Shown: positions 18,097 through 28,264, numbered from the stretch's first letter. The stretch: DNA of 64,000 bases from Paulinella micropora (GCA_019918135.1 WBZZ01006793.1:1-64000); one strand, 5' to 3'. Notes: a model not told the origin generated them from the letters alone. A program made the numbers and translations.

Positions 18097-19558
18097 ATGA
18101 GAGCACGCCATCTCTGGGAGCTGCTAAGGGGCGGCGCTGACCTAGAGTCGGGGGCCAGCCCCCTCCCAGAGCAAGCGCGCGGGCGGAAAAGGAAGCGTCA
18201 TTTAGGCGCCGATGAGCGCAAGCAAGCCGGTGCCTGGCTGAGCGCGTTGAGGTACCAGATCGAGCACGGCTTACAAGTCATAGCGCTGGACGTGGCGACC
18301 ATTGGGCGTCCTCACGTGCTCAAAACCCTGGCCCATGTTATGAAGAAGCACAGAGGCAAGTTTGACTTACAGCTGCGCCTCAGCAAGGAAGAACACCCAG
18401 TAGAAAAGAGCCGAACCGTTTGCCAAAACCTAGCGTGGCTTGCGTATCCACTGGCGCGCAGCCTGGAGCTGCAAGGACTGCGCGGAGGTTCTTACAAGCT
18501 GCCGCCCCACAGTGAGGGAAGTCTGGTGCTGGTCGATTGCCAAGAAGCCACCTTAGTGCTTGGATGCCCGCCCAAGCAGCTGAGTCTGGTGGACTGCGTG
18601 GCTTGCAAAACGCTTCTAAACCAAATCCTAATCTACTCGGAGACGGGCTGGTCCGACGACAAAGTCAAAGACAGAGGGCTCAGGCTTGAATACACGCTTG
18701 GAGCGGGGGGTTTCAAACGTCGCAATCGGATCGGGTGCCGGCTTTGGGACATAAGCGAAATTTGGGTAGAAGACCTTGAAATGCAGCAGAGTTTGGCTCA
18801 GACCAGGACCTGAGCTGGCCCGGCTTGGATTTATCCTACTACAAATACGCTTCTGTTTACTCGCTTCGAATCCGCTTCAACGGAGCCGCCGCCGACAAAC
18901 GCGCTAGCTTGGGAAAAGGCTTTTCGAAAGATGACTGTCGGTCTAGAAGAACTTTCTTGGCACGGTTGCAAATTCGTCGATGATAGGTTTGTCGCCCTGA
19001 TGTTTGGAGCACGGCGGGACCAGAGCACGAGCCTAGAAAGCCTGAACCTCAGTGGCACGCACGTCGAGTCCCTGCCTCCCAGGCTGCTGGCACTGCTCCC
19101 CAAGCTCCAGAGCCTACACCTACCTAGCATCGATGTGCTGGACGCCTGCCTCCGCGCCGGGCCTGACTTATCGGTCCTAGCGTGCCTGCAAGAGCTGCGA
19201 GTTGATCGGGCCTTGGATTGGAAATCGCTGTCCAAGTACTTTGGTTTATTCAAGAATGTGTGCTGGGTGGAACTAAACCTAACGAAAAACACTGAGCTTT
19301 GTGAGCTACGCCGGCAAGCAAGAGATATGGAACGCCTGGCCCCGACTAACCCGCTGGTGCTTGCGCGACGACGCGGGCGGGGGCATGAACTTTCAATGCG
19401 CCCAAGCGCTGCACCGGCTGGGCGAGCTTGGGCGCGGCTCGGCTCGCGGCACACTCACCCTGGACCTGCGAGGAACAAGGCTAGACCTGGATCAGCTGGC
19501 ACAGTTGCAGACGTGGGGCGGGGTCATTTGCTTCTTTGACCTGCCCAGATCGGATTAA
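18097..19558 (+). pseudogene. Leucine-rich-repeat gene broken by three frame changes
   Basis: The first frame (18097-18813) has a basic segment (RGRKRKRHLG) and then irregular LRR-like strands (SLELQGLRGGSYKLP, QLSLVDCVACKTLLN). A -1 change near 18805 and a compensating +1 change near 18925 restore the frame: the intervening 120 bp read as protein (SYYKYASVYSLRIRFNG) only in the shifted frame. The second frame has clear LRRs (SLESLNLSGTHVESLPPRLL, LPKLQSLHLPSIDVL). Another +1 change near 19300 leads to the final segment TLTLDLRGTRLDLDQLAQL ending at 19558. Many large viruses carry F-box/LRR proteins; no F-box is visible here. Shortened copies lie at 40553-40697 and 50297-50460. Confidence 0.65.
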
Positions 19559-19677
19559 TATTGGTACTGAAAACTAAAATAGGGGTGCGCCAAGAAAGTT
19601 CAAATTTCTTATTAAAACTGGACAAAAATCCTACACTTGACACTGCTGATGTAAAAGCTTCCGCGCACTTCCCGTCT

Positions 19678-19905
19678 ATGGATCAGGCCAGCGGGGTAGC
19701 GGAGTGGCAGAATGTGCAGCTCTGGACTTTGTCCCGTCGTTACGTCCAAGCCGGCGCCCGGCGGAGGTTACAGCGGCAATTGGCAGACCTGCGCGTCCTG
19801 GAGGCGCAGATCAGCGAGTACAACAACTGGCTGCGCGCCCTGGCGGCCCAGGAAGCACCCAGTGTACAGACAGGACACCGTCGTGGTGGTGACCCCCAAG
19901 TGTAA
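19678..19905 (+). CDS. Short helical protein truncated by a repeat
   Basis: 75 aa from an ATG at 19678 (MDQASGVAEW). Residues ~20-55 form an Arg/Leu/Gln-rich amphipathic helix (RRRLQRQLADLRVLEAQI). The last residues and the stop (PQV then taa) come from the R-family module beginning near 19890, so the original 3' end is probably lost. The 20-25 bp before the ATG (cacttcccgt) recur at 53050 before a different sequence. Confidence 0.4.
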   Translation: MDQASGVAEWQNVQLWTLSRRYVQAGARRRLQRQLADLRVLEAQISEYNNWLRALAAQEAPSVQTGHRRGGDPQV

Positions 19906-20084
19906 GACCGTCGAGCTTTAATTCAGCTCGACAGTTGAATTCCTTGGCGCGCCCCTGCCCTTTCCCTCCCCCGCTCCCTGTTCTCTGTGCCAAGATTAAA
20001 GCTTTATCAGGGATTTTTTTGGCGTGATTCTTCTAGTCCGGAGGTAGGGTGCGTCCGGCAGGGTCCAGCCGGGCAGTACGTCTT

Positions 20085-20430
20085 AGCTTTCCCCGGGAAA
20101 CGGCCGTAAGCGCCAAACGCTACTTGCGCAAAAAGAAAATCCCACACAGACGCTTCGGCTGGGCCGCCCCAGCCGAGACCTCACGGCGGCCCTTCCCTCT
20201 CACTCTCGTCGCCCCTCTCACTTTCGTCGCCCCTCTCACCTTCGTCGTCCCTCTCACTCTCGTCGCCCCTCTCACCTTTGTCGCCCCTCTCATCTTTGTC
20301 GCCCCGCTCCCTTTTGCTCTGCACCCCCCTGCCCCTAGGGAAGGTGAGAGGGCCGAAAAACATTTTCGTGTGAGTAAAAAGCCCGCGGGTTTCTCCCCGC
20401 GGGAAAACGTCCGATTTCTCTGCTAGCCTC
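20085..20430 (+). repeat. H element, copy 1
   Basis: It begins with the palindrome-like ttccccgggaaac, then gcgccaaacg. An array of about seven 18-bp units (cctctcacyttygtcgcc, 20198-20310) follows. It ends with the inverted pair cccgcgggtttctccccgcggg and a short unique tail. On the minus strand the array encodes GERGDE-type hexapeptides, a by-product of the 18-bp period. Confidence 0.75.
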
Positions 20431-20814
20431 CGGAGTGGCCCCAGCTAAATTTGGCTTCCTTCCTCCCTCTCTTTCCCCTTGCTCCACCGTCACAATCGGG
20501 CCGTGCTGCCCGCAAGCAGTCCTCGGTTGCACGCCGGGCAAAAAATAAGTAAAATTTTTTGGAGTCCCCAGAGGGGAGGGGCGCCTTTTCCCCTCGCTTT
20601 TCTTTGCTCCGCCCCCTCCCTCTTTTTATATTCCCGCGGACCTTGCGCACGGTGGTCGAGCTATGGCACGGTGATCTGCTCCTAGTTTTCAGTGCCCCAA
20701 GTGTAAGACCGTCGAGTGGGTCGGATGCTGCGGCAGCCTGAGGATGCAGTTGCAAGTGTCAAGTGTGATGCTTTGTCGAGTTTTAATTCAGCGTGGACTC
20801 TTATTGCACCGGCA

Positions 20815-20985
20815 AAGCGCCCCACTCTCGTCGCCCCTCGCACCTTTGTCGCCCCGCTCCCCTTTGCTCTGCACCTCCCTGCCTCTGGGGAAGGCGAGAG
20901 GGCCGAAAAACATTTTCGTGTGAGTAAAAAGCCCGTGGGTTTCTCCCCGCGGGAAAACGTCCGGTTTCTCCGCTAGCCTCCGGAG
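20815..20985 (+). repeat. H element, partial copy
   Basis: A short copy that keeps only two array units, the ccgaaaaacattttcgtg block and the ctccccgcgggaaaac motif. It lies directly after an R-family module, so the two families are interleaved. Confidence 0.7.
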
Positions 20986-22285
20986 TTGCACGCCGGGCAA
21001 AAAATAAGTAAAATTTTTTGGAGTCCCCAGAGGGGAGGGGCGCCTTTTCCCTTCGCTTTTCTTTCCTCCGCCTCCCTCCCTCTTTTTATATTCCCGCGGA
21101 TCTTGCGCACGGTGATCGAGCTATGGCACGGACAGCCCGCCGTCGGGTAGTGGGGCTCTTGTTTTCCTAGTACATTGACCACCCTGCGGCATTCGCCACA
21201 GGGTCGTGCTGGAGCACGGTGCTAGCAGTTTTCAGTGCCAAAATGTAAGACCGTCGAGCTTTATTTCAGCGAATTCTTTTTTGCACTCTCTTGGCGCCCC
21301 TACCCTCCCGCTCCCGATTTCCCCTGCTCCTTGAGCCCCCCGGGCTCAGGGGGCTCAGAGGGAGGGAAAAAGGAAAGCCCCAAGGGGGGGGGGGGCGCCC
21401 CCATCGGTAGGCTCCAAAAAAAGTTTACTTATTTTTGTTTTTCGTTCTGAGGAGGGAGGGAGATGTGCCGCGTGCTGCCCTTCCCCTCTCCCAGCTGCCT
21501 GCCGGTCTCGGGGGGCCTGGCTGGCAATCGGCTCCACACCAACCCTGGCCCGCTTCTGCACAGTGAACGTAACCTCGAACTCTCTTTCTTTAGCCTATCA
21601 AGCCTCCGCGCATAGTGTCCCCCTTTTTTTGCGTGTGTGCCTGGAGGGCTAGGGGGGGAAGTAACCCTCTTGCCCTTTTCTGACCTTGCACACGGTGGTC
21701 GAGCTATGGCACGGTGATCTGCTCCTAGTTTTCATTGCCCCAAGTGTAAGACCGTCGAGTGGGTCGGATGCTGCGGCAGCCTGAGGGTGCAGTTGCAAGT
21801 GTCAAGTGTGATGCTTTGTCGAGTATACAGAAATCCTTTCTGCCCATCCTTCCCTGCGCCCAGGGGGCTCAAGGAGTAGGGGAGGGGAAGGGCGTAGAGG
21901 CTGCAAACACTAAACCCCCTGCCTCGTGCCGGGCGCCCTCCCCTCTTCCCGATGGAGGATGGAAAGACAGATTGATCCTCCCCTGGCCTACAAAATATAC
22001 AATGCTGTTAAGACAGCCTTTTTTTTTTCAAAATTATTTATTGTTTAATAGTGGCCAGATTTGACTGTTTTTTGTTCGGTCTACGGCTACCTTCTGTCGT
22101 CGGCCTCCCTGGTGTCTATGGGGGGCAGAGAGGGCGTGGATTGTAGCTGCAACCTGTCTGCATACAACTGGAACAATCTGCCACCAGGGTCACAATGGTC
22201 CGCCTGCAGTGGCCGGAAGAGCAGCGAGTGGTCGGGCCTGGCCCTGCAGTCTCGGGCCGGCTTGAAGTCCTCCCAGGCCCGGGGG

Positions 22286-24133
22286 TCACATGATCAGGGC
22301 CTGCCACATGAAGGCCACCAACAGCAGCCAGGGGTGCGGAATGCGTCTGGCAAACCACAGGTCTTGGCGGCGGCCGCTGTAGCTGACCATGAGCGCTCTG
22401 GTCAACGAGATCAGCGCGCAGGTAGTCTTCATTTCCTGATCGCTGGGTGGGTAAGACGGCGCGCCTTGCTGTGCGCAGTGCAACCTCACAGCCCGGCCGT
22501 CGCTCGCGCTCTGGAACGCGTCTCTCACCGCTAGGTAAAAGTCATCAGCTAGACTGGGTCGCTTGGGGTAAGATTCTATGTTGGAATCGTACAGGTACAA
22601 GTCCAGGCCGTCTTCGGACTCCTCCTTAAATACAAGCTGGGTATGCCCGAGGGTGTAAAACTTGCTGTCGGCCGGCGCTCCCCGGTGCAGTAGAAAGGTG
22701 TTATAACTCTTGAGCTCGTGCCGGCAGACGCCCACAGTGAGGCCCTCGTGGGGTAACCACTTGAGCTCCCGGGGACAGAGACTTTTGAACGGCTTCACTC
22801 CGTTGGCCAGCGTGAAGGCCGGCAGGGAGGTCAGGAACAGGTCCCCGTACGCGCCGTGCCACCCGCTGTTGTAGTCCGTCAGGGTTTGCACACCAAACCA
22901 AATGGAATTCACGCGGTAGCCCGGGTTGCGGCGCCAGTCCCAGCGGCTCCTGTTTTCGTGTACGCTGCGCAGCCACCAGCCCAGCACCCAGGCGTTGTCA
23001 CTGTTATACTGGATCTTGGTGTCCCAGCCCAACACCACGGGCCAGCCCCACGGGGGCTGGAGCAGCCTGGAAATTACGGGAGGCTCGTCGAGCACGTCGC
23101 GCCCGAAGAACTCGACCCCCGTGTGCGCCGCCGCGTAGCCCCAGGCACGGGCGAAGCGCGGGGTGAGCGGCCCGTAGCGGGAGTGCGAACGCGACCAGCG
23201 CGCGGGCTCCGCACCAACCACGCGTCGACTGTAAACCCGGACCAGCAATTCATAGAGGCGCGACGTCTGCAGCAGCCCCTCGGCGGGCACATACAAGTCC
23301 GATCTTAGACAGAGCAGTCCGGTCAGGCCAAAGCTGCCGTGGCGCACGAAACTCTGGACTATCGCGCTTGTGTCCCAATCCTGGCTGGGCTCCAGGGCTT
23401 GGTACAGCGCCTGCCCGAATGCCGCGAGCACGGTGTACAACGGCACGGGCGCGGCACGCACGCTGGACCGTTCACCCCACCAAGCCAGCAACCCCTTGGC
23501 CCTCGGGTCGCTTGAACGGCGGCAGACGTTCAGGGCAGCGGGCATGGGGCATGTCAGCAAGCACAGCGGATCGCGCTCCCATAGGCGGGGAAGGACGTCC
23601 TGTTCATCATCAGCGGCTAACTGTGCGCACAGTCGCTGCCGGGCGCCGAGGTCGACACAAAACCACGGGGAGCGCCCCGCGCAAATTCGTAGTGCCTGCA
23701 GTAGACTCGTTTGCTCCTCGGCGGTGGGCGACCAAGAACGTCGGTTCAGGAGCGACACCAAGCATTCGGATTCACGTCGACGACTTTCTCGAGTCCGGAA
23801 CATGCTGATGTACGTGAGCAGGGCGCGTACAACTTGTGTCATGGTCCTGCCGTTGGCGGCCGCTTGGCGGCTGTCCGGCACGAGAGGTTCGTCAGTGCCT
23901 GTTACCCAGTCCGGTATATCCCAAGACCACACCGTGCCCAACGCCGCCTCTTGTATTAGCCGCCAGCGCCATTCGGGCCAGTGCGGCGTGCGGCACAGCT
24001 GCCTTGGCGGTGGCGAATATGCGAACTCGTGACGACGCAGCTCCTGCAACTCGCGGAGGTACGCCTCGAATTTTTTGTTCCGTGCTTCGCATGCGGTTGA
24101 ATTGTCCTGGCAGACCGCGCACTGCCCTGACAT
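22286..24133 (-). CDS. Putative C5/C48-fold cysteine-protease-like protein (paralogue A)
   Basis: 615 aa, intact, starting MSGQCAVCQDNS with two CxxC-type cysteines. It is clearly homologous to the 62272-63957 product over most of its length; shared stretches include WPVVLGWD, AWVLGWWLR, DW-RN-GY and the C-terminal RRI-HPWLLLV. Near the C-terminus the order H497 (LGHTQLVF), D516 (YLYDSN), Q566 and C572 (QEMKTTCALISL) matches adenovirus-protease/Ulp1-type enzymes in order and approximate spacing (19, 50 and 6 residues). Such proteases cut viral precursors or ubiquitin-like tags. This assignment is inference, since overall similarity cannot be judged here. The N-terminal 300 residues are helical and of unknown role. 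Confidence 0.6.
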   Translation of the reverse strand: MSGQCAVCQDNSTACEARNKKFEAYLRELQELRRHEFAYSPPPRQLCRTPHWPEWRWRLIQEAALGTVWSWDIPDWVTGTDEPLVPDSRQAAANGRTMTQVVRALLTYISMFRTRESRRRESECLVSLLNRRSWSPTAEEQTSLLQALRICAGRSPWFCVDLGARQRLCAQLAADDEQDVLPRLWERDPLCLLTCPMPAALNVCRRSSDPRAKGLLAWWGERSSVRAAPVPLYTVLAAFGQALYQALEPSQDWDTSAIVQSFVRHGSFGLTGLLCLRSDLYVPAEGLLQTSRLYELLVRVYSRRVVGAEPARWSRSHSRYGPLTPRFARAWGYAAAHTGVEFFGRDVLDEPPVISRLLQPPWGWPVVLGWDTKIQYNSDNAWVLGWWLRSVHENRSRWDWRRNPGYRVNSIWFGVQTLTDYNSGWHGAYGDLFLTSLPAFTLANGVKPFKSLCPRELKWLPHEGLTVGVCRHELKSYNTFLLHRGAPADSKFYTLGHTQLVFKEESEDGLDLYLYDSNIESYPKRPSLADDFYLAVRDAFQSASDGRAVRLHCAQQGAPSYPPSDQEMKTTCALISLTRALMVSYSGRRQDLWFARRIPHPWLLLVAFMWQALIM

Positions 24134-24668
24134 TTCGTCTCAACAGCACACAAGAACACACACAGTCCCAAAAGGAAAGAAGTCAGCAATCTTTGTACAC
24201 ACACACAAACTCCAAGAATTTTCGTAAAAACACCTACACACGCAATCCGCACGGTTCTTGCAAACAATACACCCTAATAAAAATACGTATTTGTGCAGGT
24301 TATATCTGGGGGAGAAGAAAGGCACAACGATTGCAATAAAAGAAGAGAGAAGGAGGGGGGGCCGGGGTTTTTTGTTGCCCAATGGTACGCAATGCTGGCA
24401 CCATTGCGTTTGCCCCAATGGTGTACAATGTCGCCAACATTGATGGGTTGCGCGACGTGGGGTCTTTGGCCCCTCCCCCCTGCTACCACACCACTTTTCG
24501 TTGTGCAACCTTTTCACCAAGGTACTCTCCTTTGAAGTGATATGTTATGTCATATATTGTTGTCAGACTAAATAAATTACAAGGGATCACAAACTACCCC
24601 CAGCCAGAACGGGAGGGGAGAGGATGGGGGGGCACTCCCCCCTCTCCCCCCCTTTTACTACAAATTAA
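24134..24668. other. Spacer with an interrupted palindrome
   Basis: No gene is seen. The spacer has an AATAAA at 24276 and a dyad-rich block at 24375-24445, where caatggtacgcaatg, ttgccccaatgg and ccaacattgatggg alternate as near-inverted copies of caatg/cattg. A G7/C6 block near 24630 recurs at 53310-53345. Confidence 0.5.
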
Positions 24669-25748
24669 TCCCCTTGTGAAGACAAGAAAATTTTGGACCT
24701 CGGATGCGGGACTGGTTTTCTTGGCATGGCTATCGCATCCATTTGCCCTACATGTACAGTGTATGTGTCAGACCTGAAAGAGTACGAAGGGCATGTAAAA
24801 GAAAACCTCGCAATCAATGGTTTCAAACCGAAAAATGCTGAGCATGATGCTGAGCCTGGAGTATACTATCTCCCGCTTGATGTCACTTCTCCAACTTTTG
24901 TCAGTGATATCAGGGCCGCGAAATGTTACGCTCTATGCACTTCACATGCGTCGCAACCTCGAGGTGTCAGGTCAATGGCTGATGGGCCTTGAGAAGGCTA
25001 TGCTGGAATTCACACATTTCGACCCCAATGCACACAAGGATCCGGCGAACCAAGACGTAGACCATTACCGACCACAATTGTTGTTCCAAAAAATTGTTCA
25101 CCCTGTTCACACTTTCGTGGCAGACGCAATGCTAAACCTGAACCAAGATGCGGTAAGTTTTTACCTGCTCAAAGGGTTCGATGTTACCTTTGAGGACTGT
25201 TTGAAACTCATTGCGAAGCGAAGCCACGACCGTGAGGGCGAACTCCGGCTCAGTGTCATCAAGTTCCTCCAAGATCATGCGACGCAATACCTGTCGCCCA
25301 CACGTGACAAGTTCACTCGTCAGGTTGAAGAGAAACACGTTATGATATCCTATTGTTGGGCACAGCAGGAACAAGTGAGAAAACTGAAGAAGGTCCTGGA
25401 CGATAACCGCGTCAAAACGTGGTACGATGAACAGGAGATGAAGAGCAACATCATTGATTGCATGGCATACGCGATCGAAAACGCTCACACTGTTCTTGCA
25501 TGCATCAGTGAAGGCTATCAAAACTCACAGAACTGCAAAGCAGAAGGAATGTACGCGAGGGAGTTAAGGAGGTGCCTAGCGTCCCTGCTGGAAAGTTTGA
25601 AGGGTTCAACGGCAAGTGTCTTCTTCAATTACGCGATTATCTCAAAAAGGATCTGAAGGAGTTCAGGCTTATCTTAAGGGAGACTCTACAAATTACCCAA
25701 TTGCCAGTTGAGCTAGAGTTCGCCTTTGCCTTGTTGAAACTCCAATGA
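24669..25748 (+). pseudogene. Captured methyltransferase fragment followed by a TIR domain
   Basis: The region has a clearly lower GC content and different codon use from its neighbours. It begins in the middle of a SAM-methyltransferase motif I (ILDLGCGTGFLGMAIA), with a stop just upstream and no ATG, so the 5' end is lost. A +1 change near 24900-24950 leads to a frame with a helical linker and a TIR domain (25333-25560): HVMISYCWAQQ, WYDEQEM, AIENAHTVLACIS, and S-x-NC-x2-E with the Glu expected for TIR NAD hydrolases. Another shift near 25550 leads to a helical tail (CLLQLRDYLKKDLKEF) ending at 25748. This TIR type is best known from animals and protists. I infer capture from a host followed by decay. 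Confidence 0.65.
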
Positions 25749-25764
25749 ACTCCATACGACAGTC

Positions 25765-26484
25765 TTAGACTTGGCCTGCCCGAAACGAGTTTGTGCCTTC
25801 AGAGACCTGCCCGAGAAGAGCTTGTGCCTTCAGCAGGCTGTGTTGGGCTTGTTGTGGAAATATAATGTAATTTTTCATTCGGTTTGTCGTTTCTAGCGCC
25901 ATTCTGTTTACCGCGTCTTGTACCACCGGCGCTAATTCCTTATAGAACGGAGTCGTCTTGGTAGCTTTAACTAGTCTGTTGAAATCTGCAATCATAATCT
26001 TGTGCAGTTGCAGCGCAGAGGACTTAAGTCTTTCCAAAGTGCGGCACTGGTCCTCCAGCTCGGATCTCGAGGCTTCTACAACCTCAGTCCCCGCGTGTGC
26101 TTTGTTGTTGCACATTGCCTGATACTGTTGAATAGCAGTCGTGACCGATCCCAGGTGGGCGCAGCCAATTGTTGCCCGAAAGACACAGCCTCCGAGTCCT
26201 GTGCATACGGAAGCCTCGATTTCTGAATAGTGTAATTGCATCAGTTGGAGTGCAGCTAATTGTTGCTTCTTGACTGGCAAACGGGCAGCTTGGTTGTGAA
26301 TGTCATACACGCAAGCTTCAAAGACATCTTCTCTGTTTGAACGGGGCCTACTCTGGGGAATACTGTCTGGATCTTGCTCGTATTGCTCAACCTGGGCCAT
26401 GTGCATTTTTCGAAGCTTTTCGTCTAATGCTTGCCTTTGTATGGGGCAAGTAGATAAGTGCTTTTTCTCTGGTGTCGTACTCAT
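25765..26484 (-). CDS. Unknown helical protein
   Basis: 239 aa, intact, from an ATG at 26484. It is mostly predicted helix, rich in Gln, Ala and Leu (for example LPVKKQQLAALQLMQLHYS and ERLKSSALQLHKIMIADF). A few Cys sit in its middle (CTGLGGCVFRATIGCAHLG). It has no membrane segment. It could be a structural or adaptor protein. It is divergent from the 26635 gene and converges on the TIR remnant with a 16-bp gap. Confidence 0.6.
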   Translation of the reverse strand: MSTTPEKKHLSTCPIQRQALDEKLRKMHMAQVEQYEQDPDSIPQSRPRSNREDVFEACVYDIHNQAARLPVKKQQLAALQLMQLHYSEIEASVCTGLGGCVFRATIGCAHLGSVTTAIQQYQAMCNNKAHAGTEVVEASRSELEDQCRTLERLKSSALQLHKIMIADFNRLVKATKTTPFYKELAPVVQDAVNRMALETTNRMKNYIIFPQQAQHSLLKAQALLGQVSEGTNSFRAGQV

Positions 26485-26634
26485 GTGCGCAAACTTGTAG
26501 GTCTTTTTCTTTAAAATAAATGAATAACGCTAAGGCTCCAAAGTGAGAGCAGAGGAGGGGGAGAAGTAGCTGCCCTCTCCCTTCCCTTTCTCGTCCGCTG
26601 GCGCGGACAGGAAGGAAAAGATCTTCTTTCTTAA

Positions 26635-27600
26635 ATGGACCCTAAAGCCTGGTGTCAAGCCCACTATAAAACAACAAAGGAATTAATAACGCCGGAAGAA
26701 ATTGTCAAGGCTGTACAAAAGACAAATCCTCATCTTGAAACGATCCTGCAGTCGTCGTCCTGGCAGATATTTGGGCTGCAAGAAGCCCCATCAACAGCAG
26801 CGGTCAAGCCCGAGTGGAGCCGCCACTGTTTGGTTTGGTATCGATCAGCGAATGACGATTTCTGGAACATGCTGAATTTTCTGGTAGCTTTGATTGCTTT
26901 CTGGAAAATTGGCGAGTATAAAGCTATAGAGTCCCTAGAGTGGGACTCTATTCGTTGCGTGGGCCTACAGACAAAAACCTGTTCTAGGCACCCTAGCAGC
27001 AGACGCCTCAAAGCAAACATCGCGTTTGTTATGGGTAAGCAACGTATGGTAGCCTATTTTAAATACGTGGCGCAGACGCAGATCCCTAGGATCGTAAGTG
27101 TGTATACCAATACCGGCCTGGCTGCTTTGCCCGCCCAGGATTCGCACGCTATCCCTTACGCCATGAATTTAGTTCTACAGGGCCTTACTGAATGTCTTAC
27201 CAGGCCAGAGCTGTATGCAGACGTCGCCAAGGGAAAGGAGGCAGCTGACTGCCACCATGCGATGGCGAAAGTAATAGATCCAGTCCTTAAAAAGCTAATG
27301 AAAAAGTACGAGCCCGGGGCAGCGCACGGCGAGCTGAACGTGATCTTGTCAAACCCTCTCGGAAGGCGTATTCCATTAACTGAAGCTGGGTTCGAATCAG
27401 TAGCGCTGTGTTGTGTACAGATGGTGGAGCACGTCTGCAACTTCTTGCTGTTCCGAGTGGGAAAAGAGCAGCGTCTTATGCAAATATCCTCGTACGGCAG
27501 TATTAGCATGTGCCGACTCTGGCAGGGGCTCCAAGAGGGTTCGAGGCCCCCCAGTCCCCTCTTGGGCACGCACGTGCTTCCCCATGCCGGGAAGGCTTAG
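26635..27600 (+). CDS. Unknown soluble protein
   Basis: 321 aa from an ATG at 26635. Residues 1-70 are helical; a hydrophobic stretch near residue 80-92 (MLNFLVALIAFWKI) may be a buried helix or a membrane segment. Later parts contain Lys-rich helices (LKKLMKKYEP) and a Cys pair (ALCCVQMVEHVCNFLLF). No known motif is recognised. The last ~25 residues are Pro/Gly-rich and run into a GC-rich spacer, so the original C-terminus may be shorter or altered. Confidence 0.55.
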   Translation: MDPKAWCQAHYKTTKELITPEEIVKAVQKTNPHLETILQSSSWQIFGLQEAPSTAAVKPEWSRHCLVWYRSANDDFWNMLNFLVALIAFWKIGEYKAIESLEWDSIRCVGLQTKTCSRHPSSRRLKANIAFVMGKQRMVAYFKYVAQTQIPRIVSVYTNTGLAALPAQDSHAIPYAMNLVLQGLTECLTRPELYADVAKGKEAADCHHAMAKVIDPVLKKLMKKYEPGAAHGELNVILSNPLGRRIPLTEAGFESVALCCVQMVEHVCNFLLFRVGKEQRLMQISSYGSISMCRLWQGLQEGSRPPSPLLGTHVLPHAGKA

Positions 27601-28264
27601 GAGGGTTGGGGCGAGCAGCACCCCCTTTCTTCCGTGGGCCGGCACCGCCGCGGCACCCGAAGCGCGCGGGTGCGTCGTCAGGGTCCTGCCACGCGGGCCC
27701 CCTCCGTGTGCCCTCAGTTTCGCCGACGCTGGCCTGAAGAACGAAGCCTGCGACGGCTTCGTCTGTCATGCCGTCGCAGGCAGACGAGGCAAGGCTGGCT
27801 GCAAGGAACTTGAGCGAAGGGTTGCAGAGCCAGGGGTCAGGCTGGCTAGAGCTAGAGCTGGAGCTAGAACTGGAGCTGGAGCTGGAGCTGGAGCTGGAGC
27901 TGGAGCTAGAGCTAGAGCTGGAGCTGGAGCTGGAGCTGGAGCTGGAGCTGGAGCTGCCCAAACTGGTGGATGGCGGGTGAAACTCGTAGCGAGCAAGGGG
28001 GAGCAAAGGTCGCTTTGCATAGACAGACTTCCCGCAGAATTTGTTATAGGTGCAGTGCGACTGACTGCGATCGGCATTGCGGGAGTGGTTGCGCTCGGCG
28101 TTCTGGAAGCAGCCGGCGCAGAGCTTGCGCTCGGCCTTGTCGCAGAGCGGGTAGCGGCAGTCTTGTGTGACTCGCCAGAGATTCCCGCAGTCGGTGAAGG
28201 GAGACAGAAAGGAAAAAGGAGGGGGTGCCGGCAGATTTCCCGGGGAAACATACACGTAGATCAT
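27503..28264 (-). CDS. Cys-rich segment plus poly-Ser ORF
   Basis: 253 aa. After a Pro-rich start the frame has nine Cys in ~60 residues (TDCGNLWRV, CRYPLCDKAERKLCAGC, SHCTYNKFCGK), which could bind zinc. About 40 serines coded by the gagctg repeat follow, then a GC-rich tail that overlaps the 3' end of the 26635 gene. The Cys-rich part looks like real coding sequence; the rest may not be. The region upstream of the start is one copy of the ttccggggaaac element, so the promoter may be repeat-derived. Confidence 0.35.
   Translation of the reverse strand: MIYVYVSPGNLPAPPPFSFLSPFTDCGNLWRVTQDCRYPLCDKAERKLCAGCFQNAERNHSRNADRSQSHCTYNKFCGKSVYAKRPLLPLARYEFHPPSTSLGSSSSSSSSSSSSSSSSSSSSSSSSSSSSSSSSSSSSSQPDPWLCNPSLKFLAASLASSACDGMTDEAVAGFVLQASVGETEGTRRGPAWQDPDDAPARFGCRGGAGPRKKGGAARPNPPKPSRHGEARACPRGDWGASNPLGAPARVGTC
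27845..27955. repeat. GAGCTG hexanucleotide repeat
   Basis: About 18 units of gagctg/gagcta, open in several frames (Glu-Leu, Gly-Ala and, on the minus strand, poly-Ser). Alternating ctg and cta variants show point changes since expansion. Confidence 0.9.

Larger units (their letters stand above)
19906..22060. repeat. Repeat block: R cores, H elements and palindrome modules
   Basis: No intact gene is seen. In order it holds a 3' module with a T run (19915-20040), an H element (20085-20430), an R core (20630-20760), a short second H copy (20815-20985), another R core (21000-21245), a G/C module with the gagccccccgggctc palindrome (21330-21540), a fragment resembling the 47-kb coiled-coil remnant (21510-21600), and an R core (21660-21820). 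The last part is a T-rich stretch to the 3' flank of the next gene. Confidence 0.7.

Noticed and set aside
20198..20310. 18-bp tandem arrays as a possible CRISPR array
   Set aside because: The units are directly adjacent with no variable spacers, are shorter than CRISPR repeats, and no cas genes are present.
20181..20363. GERGDE-repeat proteins on the minus strand at H elements
   Set aside because: The hexapeptides follow directly from the 18-bp DNA repeat, are open in other frames too, and start and stop in flanking repeat sequence.
22061..22534. Plus-strand ORF over the 3' end of the protease-like gene
   Set aside because: It is antisense to conserved residues shared by both paralogues, so the minus strand is the coding one.
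27503..28264. Poly-Ser stretch as a functional SR-type splicing domain
   Set aside because: It is pure Ser from the gagctg repeat without alternating Arg, so there is no support for an SR domain.
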